DNA from: Sitta carolinensis
Lineage: Eukaryota; Chordata; Aves; Passeriformes; Sittidae
Direction: 5' to 3'
NCBI GenBank assembly: GCA_032173965.1
Contig: CM063284.1
Span: 132,609,125-132,673,124, forward strand
DNA length: 64,000 nucleotides
How positions within the stretch are numbered: position 1 is the first letter of the stretch; every line of letters starts with the position of its first letter. A program made the translations under genes and the position numbers. This document shows positions 52,001-64,000 of the stretch, one piece after another. Under the pieces are notes generated by a model. The model was not told the DNA's origin. It worked only from the letters and a program-made list of their open reading frames with translations, and made no database searches.

Positions 52001-52732
52001 GAGGATGAGTCTCACCCACAGGCAGAGCCCCAGATTGAAGATGAGACAATTACAGGAGGAACTGACAAATGGAGACCACAGAAAACAGAGCTGGCAGTGT
52101 CTTGGAATACCTTACTGCTTATCAGGCTACTGCAAGGCAGGATTGACACTGACTGTGTCGCTTTGGATAAATCCAGCAAACTTGGCTTTTTCTTGGGTTT
52201 TTTGTAGCTATTAATACAACACTGTCTATTAGTAGTTGCTCTGCCAGTACCACACCAAGTTCACCATGACCCAGGAATACCAAAGGAAGATGGATTTCAG
52301 TAGGTTTTTGTTCTTTCTGCATGAAGCATCTGTGGTGAGGTTTCTTCATCAGGGCAGGGAGACTGGCATCCTGGGGTCCTGACCTGATGCTCCAGCAGAA
52401 GGGTTCTACAAACTCCAGAGCATGCCACCATGTGAAAGCTCTCCAATAAAGGCAAAGAATAAAGGGATACTTTCAGCCTCCCCTGCTTCACTGCCTTGAG
52501 TCTGAAATATGTATGTAGTTCAAGCCCTATTTGCAGCATCTAGTCCATGTCCATCATGATGCAAATTGTAGCATTCAGCAGAGCTTTTGCCATAAAACAG
52601 GAACGTTCTAATAACCCTATTTGATGCTGATGCCCTGAACTCCATGGCCTTGCAGCACATCACACAGTGCAGGAGCCCCAGGTCCATGCAAATATCAGGA
52701 ATACCGTGGGATGCCAGCCACAATGCTGCACG
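43043..52732. other. 9.7 kb of unique non-coding DNA
   Basis: No supportable gene. The largest frames are 140 codons (47539-47961 plus), 138 codons (46360-46776 minus) and 127 codons (46638-47021 plus). The last two overlap on opposite strands in a GC-rich stretch near 46.4-47.0 kb that has few stop codons and few CG dinucleotides. None shows a known domain. A short (TA)7 tract lies at 47237-47250. Confidence 0.6.
47237..47250. repeat. (TA)7 dinucleotide microsatellite
   Basis: Seven TA units in a row, flanked by CAGATC and AAGAG. It is short and may vary in length between individuals. Confidence 0.9.
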
Positions 52733-53001
52733 TTCTTGATGCCTTAAGTTTTATCTTTTTTATTTTTTAGATTCTGTGCTGTTTTGGTGGGAAGTTTTAG
52801 GTTTCATATTAAGTGCTACTAAGCTCTCTTCACAGAGTATACAGACAAAACAATTCCTTCTCTAGTTTGGTACCAAGGACGACTTTCAGGCCCAAGAACA
52901 AAAACAATGGTGAAGTAAGAAGGAAAAACAAGGAGGATGGAGCTTCATAACCTGAAGCTATGGTTGGACAATTAACTCCAATATGCTAATGGAACAGAAC
53001 T

Positions 53002-53008
53002 TATAAAA
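53002..53008 (+). promoter_or_regulatory. TATA box of LTR copy B
   Basis: TATAAAA sits 265 bases into the LTR and about 100 bases before its AATAAA, the normal spacing for U3-R in an LTR. The matching site in copy A has changed to TACAAAA. The box is intact, but activity is not shown by the sequence. Confidence 0.7.
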
Positions 53009-53105
53009 GTGTGAGACCTTGTCATTGGTCGTCCATTTTAGGGTGCATCCTGGGTGTGGCTCAGCCGGGCTCTTGTGCAGCCCAGGTGTACCCATTGAGG
53101 CTTTT

Positions 53106-53111
53106 AATAAA
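53106..53111 (+). terminator. poly(A) signal AATAAA of LTR copy B
   Basis: AATAAA lies 62 bases before the end of the LTR, and a T-rich stretch follows within 30 bases, as expected for the R/U5 boundary. The matching signal in copy A, on the minus strand at 2277-2282, is also intact. Confidence 0.7.
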
Positions 53112-53177
53112 TACCTACTTTATCCTTTTGCTCTGTCTACTCTCTGTTCCAGGTCAGCCTCTAGAAGGCATCATTCT

Positions 53178-56100
53178 TCTGAGATGCTGGCATGTGCCAC
53201 GGGTGCTGGTTCACAGAGCTGTGCTGTTGTGCAGCCCACGTTGGGGCCATGTTAAATGAGCTCTGAGGCAAAAGGAGAGTGTAAAAGGAGGGGAGGGCAG
53301 GAGGGAATGCCTTACTGCAGACTCTGGTTGGCAGCACACTGGCTGGGTGGCTGGATTGCCCTGTGGATTTGGCTCTGTGCTTTAGCTATGTAGGTGAGGT
53401 CTTCCATGGTTTTCAGAAAGAAGAAGGAATTTGGGCATGCCCTAATTAAGGGAATTTCCTGGGCACCTGAGGCACTGAAGGAAAGGAAGGAAGCTAGTAT
53501 AATACTGGAGAGGTCTGGGGCAGCTTGGAAAGGATCCCTGGCCCAGGAGCTGTGTGAGGAAAAGAGGAGGGAGAGGAAAGCAGAAAAGCTTGAGCAGGTT
53601 ATAGGCATAAAGACAAGTTTTCTCAAGGGAGTGGGTCCACAAGTTTTTTCTCAGCAGAGGAGTGAGCTGGGAAGAAGAAAGGATGAAAAAAGGACGCCAA
53701 TACACCGCAAGTGCAGTGCCACTGACCGCATCATGGTGACATTCAGGGAACTTGGGCAAATCTTAAAGTTGTAATGTTCAAGAAAGAAACTTTATTTATT
53801 TAACTTTGATTAGTACTAAAGAGCACAAAGGTCTCGCATCACCCTGACAATTAATTTTCTGAGAATATAATACATCCAGCATTCCTAAAATCTAACATTA
53901 AATGAGGAACAAACTAACTCAGCTGAGCTAGCGGTGAATCAGCCACGAGCACAGCATCCCTCTGCTCCCCTTCACTGTGTATGGAGCACAACCTCCACTC
54001 CTGAAACACAGCATGCAGCCAGCTCCTACAGGAGATCTCAGCTGGCTGAGGAGTAGTGCAGCCCACAGGAGCCCCTGGAGGGAGTGTTGCCTCCCCTGCA
54101 CCTCTGGCTAGGTAAAAGAGCAGAGTTATAATGAAAGAGCTGTCCAGCCAAAATTTTTGGACTGTTACTATCTCCCAGAGGATGCCAAAACTCTTCTTTT
54201 GGTTTGGAAGGACTAGATGGTCTACCCACCTCTGCTGCCCAGCCCTGTGTACCCAGTGAGAAGAGCATGCCCTTCTTAGTCTGGAGGCATCCACCAGCTA
54301 CTGGGTTCAAGCTTTCCTACACGCATGAGCAGTGATTGGTGCTGGGTGGGCGATGGTATCACAGGATACCTGATTTCACAGCTGTGCCTGCCCAGGCTGT
54401 GCTGGCCCTGGCTAACCTCGAAAGCACCGTGTCACACAGGCCAGACCTCGTTTACAGCTCCTGGGACTGTCAGTTGGATTTACACAAGTCTGACCCTTGG
54501 GCTTGGAAAACCTGGCAGCATCCCTCTAGATCCTAAAGTGTGGAAGCAGGCACCAGCCCTTGGTCCCACCATTAGCATTTTGGCATTAGTCTGCAGAGAC
54601 CAGGACACAAGCTCACTTATTTGCTGCCTCTAACTGTCAGACAGAGCACCTTAATTTCATGAGCCCAAGGTAGTGGGGCTACTACACAGAAATTTTGAAC
54701 TGAATCATAACTTCGGATATCCAAATAAAACCTAAAGTCTCATTTTTAAGCATCTGACAACTCTCTATGAGCTTCTTGTTTGATTTTTCAAACACTCCAG
54801 CAGTTTGTCACACCTGATGACCAAGTCTGCTTTTTCTGCCTTGGGGTGAAATGCAGGGAGCTCATCACAAACTAACACCAGCCCTTTGCTGAGAAAAGAA
54901 TGTTTTACACACAGCTCCTGACGATCAACTGCTAGTGGTCAGCTACTTAAAGGCCTGCTGGAGAAGAAACTGGTGATCTGCTGGTCATGCCCTTTCTGAT
55001 TTTTATATAGTAACATGGGTATTAACAAATGGAGTCTTCAGCTCAGGAACTCCCCTGGTTGCAATCTGCCATTGGCATAAATCTAGGTTAGGGACCGTCC
55101 ATCACCTAAGCTGGCAGGAGCTTTGCTGCTGAGCCAGGGACCAGGGCAGGAATGAGCACCAACACCTATGGAGGGCCTGTGCCTTCCCTGTTGATGGACC
55201 AGCAACTGAGGGTGTCCTGGGGAAAACAAAGGAAAGCAGTAAATCCAACCTGAATGAATGTGAACTCCTGACAGTTTCATCACTTCAAATTTACATCAGG
55301 TTCTAATGAAGCAGGGATGAAAGAATGTGTTGTCTCTCTCCTTGAGCTAGATAATGTGTCCTTGGCAGGGGATTGCATCTCCTTTTGCCATGGGACCACA
55401 GGGAGTGTGCCTGGCCCTGTGCTGCAGGGAGGGATGCCTGAGGGGCTGCCGTTAGAGACAGTATCACAGTAACTGGTTTCCAGAGACTGAATTTAGGTTT
55501 GTGTAGGTGCTATTTCCCAGCTGTGGGTGTCTGGCGTTGCTACCTTCCCACAGGGTTTCATATGTGGAATTAACCCCTCCACCACCAAACAATGAACTTG
55601 GCAAGCTCTCCAGGGCTGGCTGGGGCCACTGCACTGAGCACCCAGTCCATGGTCCTGGCACCCTGCCCTGCCATGGGCATCCAGTTTCACTAGGGCTTGC
55701 TCACAGCAGAGGACTCCTGACTTCCATGTTCTGCTTGGGAGGGGACAACCCCAGGGGGTGCCAAGACCTACTCCCAGCTCAGCAGCACCCCACTTCCTTC
55801 ACCTCCCCACTCATATCAGTCTCTAGTCATTCAACTTGTCCCCATTTCCTTGCTCTCCTCTAGGTCAATCACCCCCTATCGTCACCTACCGTCCCAGTTT
55901 ACACTGCTGCTTTGTTCCCTCTCTGCTTTCTTTGCCATTTCTCATCTCCTGCCAGCCAGCCTCAGGCTCCCCAAACCTCAGGGCTGCATGACCTGACACC
56001 AGTTCACATGCCCTGCAACAGGCAGCCCTGGCCTGAGGACGGCCTGAGCATGCTTTGGTCATCGGTGGCTGGTTGGTGCCACCTGCCCTGGGTTTCAGCC

Positions 56101-59100
56101 TGCCACTGGGATTGCAGAGCTGCAATATCCCCTGCTTCTGCACAACAAGAGCTTGGCTGGCTTGGAGAAGCTTCGACCAGACAGCTGAGTAGGATTTTAG
56201 AAGTCTTTAAAAACACTGTATTTTTAAAATAAAGTGTATCTGCTTATCCATAAAACCCAGGAGGTTGGTTCATGCTCTAAAGCTATTTAGACCTCAGGAG
56301 CAGTACTGCTCTCACACACATTGACTTTCTAGAAGTCAAGTCTCTTCTAAACTAGTTGTCAAAATCCATATAGGAGTGAAGTCCCTTGAGAAGACATCTT
56401 CCCCCATCCTGAGTCCTACCTTGGGTATGAAGCTGTGCCTTTCAGGGATGTGTCTTATTCCATTGACCAAAGGAAGATCTCAATCCAGGCACTTTGCTTT
56501 TCAGCCACTGAAGAAGAAAGCCTTCAAATTGTAGGTTGGAAACTAGTGTGCACGATTATGACACATTTTTTTGTTTCCTAGTAGTTTTTTTTTAATGTAT
56601 TATAAAGAATTTATGATGTTACATACTCATGCCTAACCAGCAGGGCTATTATTTTTCTCAACCCTCACAGTGCCCACCTCACTCCAAGGACATCCTATGT
56701 CATGTGGGGCAGTCAACACCCCTGTCTGGAACACCTGCTATCCCCCCTCTTGCTCTTGAGTCTCAACACCAGGCTTGCCTGGTGATGGAAACTCCAATCC
56801 ACCCACAAGGCTCAACAGCTGCAGACATTCCTGTGAGCTGGACTTGGGCATGAGTCCCAGCAGTGACCACATGTGGGGGCAAGCTGGCGAAGAAATGCAG
56901 CTGCACAGGGCTCTGCTCTGCTGAAGGGGTGCCCAGGTGCAAGGTCATCCTGCCTTTGGGTGGTGAAGTATCCAAACATGCTTCTTTTAATATGTCTTTT
57001 TGTAATAGTTGTATCTCAGTAGAAATTACATGCTTAAAACTAAAGAAATGGCAAGGTGCTTACTCTGATTAGCAGGTCTTCATTGGTTACTGAGTCTTAA
57101 TTTTATGATTGGAAGTGAAAAGCTGACTCACCCTCCCTGGCTACCTTCAGCACTGATGCAGGAGTTTTCTGGCTTTGCTCTGGAGGAATGAAAAATATCA
57201 GGTACAATATGAATGCAAAAATCATCCAGAGAAACAGCCCAGTAACAAATAAGGAAATGTTGCTTTGGCAGAAGTTAGACAAGAACATTATGAAATAATT
57301 CAAACTATAACAATCACTATTGAATGTCTGGAAAGATGGTAGTAGTGCAGTGTTATTACACTGAGCAAAATTTGAGGTAATTTGTTCCTGGAATTTGCTT
57401 TGTTTCTCTTAGTATTAATTAATGTCTGTCTAGAATTCCTCTTGAAAAAAAAAAAACAAAACACCAAAACAAAAACCAAAAAACCAACCTGAGTAAATCA
57501 AATCTAACCCAAATTAACACCAAACCCTCTGAGATAGATGAAGGCAGGAAGGCTGGCTCTGGCTGCTCGAGGGGAGGAGGCTCTGGATGTCCAGCACGAG
57601 CTACCCAAGGCGTGAAGCCAGAGCTTTGCAGGGTGTGGTGCAGGGACACAGAGCACACAGTCCCTGGTGACTCCGACTCCCCGGCCAGTAGATGTTGGCT
57701 GTACATGGCTGTGCTGCTCGGCAGCTAAGAGTAGATTTTGCAGCTCACAATTAATCCTCCCAGGCACTGTGAGTGCTGGATGGAACAATTACAGCTGTGG
57801 ACAGTTTTATCCTCTTTGCCAAGAGCAGAAAATGGAAGTGCTGCAGAAGAGACAGTATTATACCCTCAAATCTCCTTATTTAATAGTGGAACAAAATGTA
57901 CTTTTATTCCTGTGCAGTTTGCAGCAACAAACTGAGACTTTCTTCTTCTTACCCCAGGGTGCTTTCATTTTTTCTGCCAGCCCATTCCCTGTCAGTCAAA
58001 GGATATACATTCTTAATGTACGGACTAAATGCTGTTCTCACTCATCCCTTTGCTCTCAAAAGCAGAACTTACATGAAGAGGACAAGCAGGATTTGGCCCC
58101 AAGAGTTTAATTGTGTCACCACAACGAATTGGTTTAACACAGACTTAAATGGGAAGATTTGTGTTCTGATTTTTTTGGGTGTTTTAATCACTGAAGGGGT
58201 TATTGTTTGGCTAATTTAAATCACCATGGAAGGGAGTACCCTGGTAGCTGCTTGAAGAACTATTCCTGCAAATCTGTCTGAAATGGCAAGAGATTAAGAC
58301 TGAAAATATAGCTTTATAAATTGTGATTATAAACAGCTGGGATTTTTTTTTAAGGGAAAACGTATGTGCAGGAAGAGATGGCACCTACAAAGGCAATTAC
58401 AAATTTTGAGCTAATCCTACAACTGAAGTTGAATCAGCATCCAAAGCATGTTTTTGTCCATTGATAGGCCCATACCAAGACATACATGAATTATATTTAT
58501 GCAGAGCCACAGTCGAGTTGAGCAAATCCAGCACCTGTCTGTTTTTGCCCAGAAAGTAATGATGCTTTGGAACATACGGGATACAGCAGAACACACATGC
58601 AAACTATACTCTGGATAACAGTTAGAGAGGACTAAGGCATATTAATGATCCTGAGAAGATGCTATAGGTAAAAGTAAAGGCTGCAAAACAAAGACCAGCT
58701 CTTGCCCTGCATAGGTGGGCAAAATGTAAGGGTTGGACTCAGCAAGTCCTGCTCCTAAGATTTTTTTCAGCACTTGACCTGCATAGGTGGGATCCCTCAT
58801 GTGGATTTTATACTGCCCACTGTCTCTTGTGCACTGTGCAGGAGTGCTGGGGATTCATTTCCTCTCACACAAGTCAGGTGCCTCCAGAGAGAAGGAGACT
58901 AAATGAAAAATGAGATGATGAAGCACAAGAAAGAGGAAGAAGTAAGCAGGTTGGGCAGGAGATGCTGGAAATTCAGCAAAGCCCATCTGCAAGGTGTCAG
59001 TTCAGGTTTCACTGGGGGTAAAACCAGAGTGGTAAGCCTTGACTTGCGAACTAATGATGTTAAATACACAGTGTGAAACACACCCAAGGTTTTTAAGGAG

Positions 59101-62100
59101 CTGTCTGGTTGCTCACTTCAGAACAAGGGCTGCTTAGGTTCACAGTGGTTTTAAATGTAGGGAGAGCAGGGTTTGGGCTGTTCCCAAACCCTCCTCTCTG
59201 GGTTTACTCTTTACCAGCTGCATATGGCAGTAAAAAACCTACCTGTCGACTGCTATACTGACAACTGCATAGCAAGCAATGAATAGAGGGCATCGTGTGG
59301 CGGTGGCTGTGGATGGGCAACCCTGCTCTCTGCTCCACTTGGTCCCAAGTCTTGCCCTTATGTCTCTGACTTGCCAGTTCCCTGTCACTAAATAAGGTCA
59401 CATGTGTGATGAAGGGCTGAAAAGGAGAGGGCAGCATGGCAGAGGGAAATGTGGTCTTAAAAAAAGATGAATTTGGATGCTAAGGGCCAAGGCACTAAAT
59501 CAGAACTAAAAATATATAGTCTGAAAAGCAAAGACCTTGTGGAGTAAACTATTAACTCAGTGAAAGAAGAAGCAAGGGAGACCCTCTGCTGCTCACAAGC
59601 TGTTTATCCAATGAGGAACACAGAGTTGCAGAGAAAGAGTTGTTTCAGCATCTATCAGCTGCAACAACTTCTGCACCTGTTCTGCAAGGGAAAGACTTGT
59701 CAACGTGACCTGAGAAACAGGATGGTGTGGCTGTGACCAGTGTGCATTTGGGAAGTCTGGCCATGGAGCTGGACACAACTGTGCTGGGTGCTATTTGCAA
59801 CCCCACTGGTGGATACTGCAAAAAGCTAAGATGCTGGTAAACAGGACAGGGACTGGGAGGATAACTAGAATTGCCTGACAGCTGCTACCAGCTTCTGGGA
59901 TGCTTCCTGGCAAAGCAGGGTTTTGAAGGAAGGATGTGAAGTTGAGAATGAGGAGAGGAGAATATAGGAAACAACAGATGAGGACAATGATCTTTTGGGC
60001 AGCTCTTTGCAGTGACACTTAAAGAGTGTGGAAATGAGCAGGTCCAGGCAGTGTATGTGAATGCTGGACATTAGAGGGAGGGGAGCTGCACAGAGGACAT
60101 GTCAAGGACCTGGAAAAAAGCACTGACTAAGGAAGGCAAAAGAACCGGCAAGACTTCAAACTCATACAGAGGGATCTAGATGGAGACCCAAACCAACCCA
60201 AGGGCTCATGGGCAATCGAAAGGGACATGATAGTTGTAGCAATGCAAAGAAGATTAAGGGGTAGAAGACTTGTGGGCAAGAGGTTTAAGTGTTTTCTTTC
60301 AGGGGTATAGAGCTACAGTTTTTGGTTAGACATTCATTTGGAAATGTCAGAGATAGTGGCTGTGATTCATTCCCCAGTAAAGAAGAAGATTAAGGAGTTA
60401 TTTGGAGTAAAAATGGTAGCTCACTCATGCTTTTGGAGAGGAAAGGATTAATACAGTTCTCCTAGAAAGCTGGCTGGAAATGGGGATAAAGAAAAGACTG
60501 CCATAAGAATGGAGACACTAGAAAATGGCAGTGGTTGGAAGACAAACAAAGGCTTATAAATAAAGTTGGTTATGGTAAGTCTTGCTAAATTAAAAGAAGG
60601 ACTGTTTCTGCACAATATGAACTTGTAAGATTGCGATCCACCATTTAAAACAGTTGGTGTTTACTATAGCTTAAGAAAAACAAGAGAAGCCTTCCTCAAA
60701 AAATAATCAATTTGTCCTGCACTCTGAAATCTTTAACTAAGAAACTGACACAAAGGTGACCACTGGGATTATTTTTTTAATGTCTCTGCATACCAATTTG
60801 CCTGAAGAGTGGCTTGAGACAGACTGATCTCAGTAAGAATCTTGATTTTAAGTTAAATTCTGCACCATCTGTTTCATTATAATCTGCTTCCATTCACTCT
60901 CCAAGGGGACAGTAACAGCTTCACTTGTTTTAAGAAACTGGGCAACTAACCTTCAGGAAGAATAACATTTCAACACTTTCTCTCACAATCAGTTTTAGCA
61001 ACAATGGCAATGAACTCTCAGTAGAGCTTGTATCTGCCCAAGAGCCAGGGCCTCTTGCAAAGAAAACTCTGGAAAGCAGCACTTTTTGGCTGTCAAGTTC
61101 ATGTGTGATAATACCGTTTTTTTGGTGGAACTTTTCAATGTTCCCATTTTTCTGTTCTAGTTTTCCCTTGAATGGGGACTGCTTTCATTGGGTTTCCTGT
61201 TCATTTTCTCCCACAGAGCTTCCTGAAAATGGAAGGACTTCTGGTTCTCTCCCTGCCAGCTCTACAGCATGTCATCAGTGGGAGTCAAATTCTGGTAAAA
61301 AGCAGCTCATAAACTTCAGTGCTGACAATAAAGTCTCAGCATCAGTTTTGTTTAAGTTCCCATACAGTTTTTCTCTTCCTGAGACACCAATTATATAAAA
61401 GCCTGTTCAATTATACTTGAAGAGATGAGTATCTGGGTAAGGATGAGTACAGCACAAGGAGCTCTGGTATAGACATACCCACCACAAGGTGGGATGGAGG
61501 AGAAAAAAATCTCCAAGCACTTTCATTACCACATTAGCTAGAGGGATAGTGTGTCAGTACTCGCAAAGTATCTGTCATGGGTGCCATATAAAGCACATTT
61601 TCATCAAGACATTGTTAGTTCATTGCCTTTAAATGGACCCTAACCATCACAAGCAATCAATCAATCCTGAGGCAGCCTCAAGTGCTCAAAAGCAAACCTT
61701 TCATGTAAGCAAATGCAGAGTCAACTTTCTTACAGTCTCACTGGGATCCTGCCACTGCCTCTCCTCCTTTCCTCATGCAGGGCAGCTGTAAAGGGAAGGT
61801 GCTTGTCTTTGCTGAGCTCCTCCAGAAATGCAGATTCCCTTCTGCTTCCCTGCTCCCAGACACAAGCTTCCCCACACAGGCACCTCAGTTTGCTAGACTC
61901 TTCCAGAGGCTGACTGCTCACTTGCCCGAACTCAGGAAAGGGATTCCATACCAGGTGCTTCAGTGTGAATTCACCTCCCTGACCAAAAAAATGCAAGCAC
62001 CAAAGAAAATTTGTCTTGTAGTTTGGGCATTTCTCAAGTGTTTCTCAACGTCCAATACTGTGGGAGGTTATTTTGCAGCCCTAATTCCCCACTGTCCCTC

Positions 62101-64000
62101 ATAATGAGAAAAAAACCTTTCCTCTACCCAGCCATTTTCACAAATAGGAACAACGGGATTGCCTTTAAGATACCTCCCTTCCTACAAATCTGGCTGTCTG
62201 TAGCCAAGGGTTTTAACAGTAAGGGCCTAGTGCCTGTTTCACATGACCAGTTACACTGCTTGTGTGGCTCCATGAGCCTCATGGTGAGACGGTGGCAGGT
62301 CAGGAGTGCAGTCTCAGCAAGCACCTCTGCAGATGCCAGGTTGCTTCTGCCCCTTTGTAGGGAGTGAAAGGTGTAGCCTGGCCACCACTAACTAAAAACA
62401 GCAGTCAAGGCAGTATTAGCACTGGACAATTTTACTGTTACACTATTGTGCTCCTACTCATTCATCCACCACAAGTGGGGAAGTGGGGCACAACACAGAG
62501 AACTGGGTCCTGAAAAAAATGGCTGGAGTCACAGAGCAAACAAAAGAGGCAATTAATTTCAGAAGTGCCTAAGAGAGTAGTATCCCAATATCTGTCCATA
62601 GGGGACTAACCTCTCTGAGGTCTACAGAGTCATATTGCACAGTTTCCAATCAAAAGGTTCATGATAAAAGAACAGGAGAAATTTTGAGGACTGATGGTGA
62701 CTATAGCCCAAAAACATCTTTTGACTTTATCAATTAGAATTTGTAAAGTGTCTAGGTACAGCACTGTATCTATTTTCTAGACAGCCTACTTCATCTTCCA
62801 ACAACTGATGTTTGATATACAGACATCAGTTACACTGATTTTAGTAACATATGTGACAGAGATTTTACAAAGGTGGTCAAGCTAGCAGCTTTCTGCACAT
62901 GCATATGAGTATTTAGCACATGACAAAATTAAGTTCCTACTGACTACAGTGATGTAGAATTCAATTATTGTTTGAGAAAAATACAAGTGGTCTTTGTCCA
63001 TTTAGAAGTCAGCCCAGAAGCTGAGAAGCTGTCCTCCTTTGCTATTGGTGGCTATGGTGCAGTGTCACATTCTTTCAGCTGTGTTAACAGCTCTTGTTTT
63101 CAGACACACAACAGCAAATTCCTTGAATGATTTACTGCAGCAGCAAAAAGCAGCTGTTTACTATTTCTTAACCTTACTTAACATGGTCTTTAATAAACAC
63201 TATTTCTTAGACCTCAGTAAGAATATTATTCTCTTCTAGCACTGATTTGGTAAGAGGTAACAGCAGCAGATGTCCCTTAGAAAATCTTTCAGGGTTAAGC
63301 AATTATTTGTAAAATCATAATGAATCTAAATTTACTTTCTAAATAAAATGCAGCAAGAGAAAACCAATTACAAATAAACATTTTTTGCCCCAGTTTGTGT
63401 GGAAAGAAAAAGGGGCTTCATTGACATCCTGATCAGTTCCCTTACTGCACACTGCCCATTGTGATATAAAATCTGAGTTATGTCTCCAACAAGAGAAAAT
63501 ACAAGTGCATTAAGCATTACTGTAACAAAAGTGAGTAATGACCGTAAAAATAATTCTGAATACATTGAGGACACAATCAAACATTTTAGACTTTTTGTGG
63601 GTTTTAAGAAGGCATCATTTACTATTCTTCTGGTTGGAAAAACTTACTTTTCTGTCTTCAAAGGATCCACAAATATTCACAGGAAATAAATAAATAAAAC
63701 AACCATTTCATAGAAAAATATGCAGTGATTATCAACAGCTAAAGAAAATGTGCACCCAAAGAAAGTAAAAACTATCAGTAGGTAATGGCCACTGAAATTT
63801 GAAGGCATATCAAGAATAAGAAATTAAAAATTAAGACCTATCCTGACAGCCTACAAGTTATGCTGGACAATTAACACAGATTTGTTGCCCAGGCACACTC
63901 TAATTTTGCAAAGCACTGAAAAAGACACAGAGGCAGCTTGTGTATTACTCTTCTATTGGTAAACTAAGGGTAAAGAGACAGACATGATGTGGTCTTGTGA
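53178..64000. other. 10.8 kb of unique non-coding DNA
   Basis: No gene recognised. The largest frames are 147 codons (57667-58110 plus), two of 126 codons (53394-53774 plus and 53914-54294 minus) and 118 codons (55507-55863 plus); none matches a family I know. A clean AATAAA at 56228-56233 follows a 106-codon frame, but such hexamers are common by chance at this base composition. An A/C-rich tract at 57445-57488 is listed separately. The last 4 kb are AT-rich and featureless. Confidence 0.6.
57445..57488. repeat. A/C-rich low-complexity tract starting with A12
   Basis: A run of 12 A at 57445-57456 is followed by CAAAACACC, CAAAACAAAAACC and similar A/C words. It mirrors the composition of the G/T-rich tract at 18549-18615 on the other strand. 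Simple low-complexity DNA, with no retroposon body identified next to it. Confidence 0.8.

Larger units (their letters stand above)
52737..53173 (+). mobile_element. solo LTR of an avian endogenous retrovirus (copy B)
   Basis: This 437-bp element starts TGATGCCTTAAG and ends AGAAGGCATCA, so the 9-bp termini TGATGCCTT and AAGGCATCA are perfect inverted repeats. TTCT occurs directly on both sides (52733-52736 and 53174-53177), consistent with a 4-bp target-site duplication as made by gammaretrovirus-like integrases. A TATA box lies at 53002-53008 and AATAAA at 53106-53111, followed by a T/C-rich segment typical of an LTR U5. It shares blocks with the minus-strand LTR at 2211-2626, for example ACAGACAAAACAAT, ACCTGAAGCT, CCAATATGC and AAAAGTGTGA, so both belong to one family. 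No internal retroviral genes adjoin it. The promoter signals look better preserved than in copy A. Confidence 0.88.

Noticed and set aside
2211..53173. One giant provirus bounded by the two related LTRs
   Set aside because: The LTRs are in opposite orientation and diverged, and the DNA between them has no retroviral gene remnants.
56228..56233. AATAAA as a gene poly(A) signal after a 106-codon frame
   Set aside because: Dozens of AATAAA hexamers are expected by chance per strand in 64 kb of this composition, and there is no supporting transcript structure.
58680..58760. Possible CR1 tail (GGTTGGACTCAGCAAG and nearby)
   Set aside because: Only one short phrase resembles CR1, and the tail with CCTTCCAAC and the octamer is absent.
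1..64000. CRISPR arrays, bacterial operons, ribosome binding sites, phage or defence islands
   Set aside because: No regularly spaced repeats, no gene clusters and clear vertebrate repeats, so bacterial features do not apply.
1..64000. tRNA, rRNA, U6, 7SK or other small RNA genes
   Set aside because: I looked for B-box-like GGTTCGAATCC strings and the starts of common small RNAs and saw none. A covariance-model search would be needed to exclude diverged pseudogenes.

Overview
The window is non-coding DNA from a vertebrate nuclear genome, almost certainly a bird. The evidence is the set of CR1 (chicken repeat 1) LINE fragments with their typical 3' tail, three solo-type retroviral LTRs of avian appearance, strong CpG depletion by eye, low overall repeat density and no bacterial gene organisation. 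A passerine is my guess from the look of the LTRs, but the sequence does not prove it.

I found no protein-coding gene, exon, tRNA, rRNA or other RNA gene that I can support. The longest open frame is 187 codons. About that length is expected by chance for the longest frame in six frames of 64 kb (stop chance near 3/64 per codon), none of the long frames resembles a protein family I recognise, and several overlap each other on opposite strands. The window is therefore best read as a gene desert or the inside of a large intron.

Layout: 1-2210 unique sequence with a T18 tract. 2211-2626 minus-strand solo LTR (copy A) with perfect 10-bp inverted termini. 2627-13584 unique DNA with a possible decayed LTR near 7.9-8.35 kb, a 15-bp duplication next to a perfect hairpin near 10.0 kb, a GC-rich patch at 11.7-12.0 kb and a 13-bp x3 tandem repeat at 12.28 kb. 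13585-13712 CR1 (minus). 13713-20212 unique DNA with two possible ancient L2/MIR-like pieces. 20213-20400 CR1 (minus). 21963-23665 the largest element, a 1.7-kb 5'-truncated CR1 (plus) with a dead reverse-transcriptase frame. 23666-38079 unique DNA with two more ancient-repeat candidates. 38080-38195 two CR1 tails in opposite orientation. 39192-39696 a 505-bp LTR bounded by a perfect 5-bp target-site duplication (GAAAC). 42978-43042 a CR1 tail (plus). 52737-53173 plus-strand solo LTR (copy B) of the same family as copy A, with intact TATA box and AATAAA, flanked by TTCT on both sides. 53174-64000 unique DNA.

No set of genes works together here. The only functional signals I can support are fossil or possibly live retroviral promoter and poly(A) signals inside the LTRs. 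I looked for a novel system and did not find one. The most useful observations are the inverted pair of related LTRs, the complete LTR with its target-site duplication, the opposed CR1 tails and a few local palindromes.
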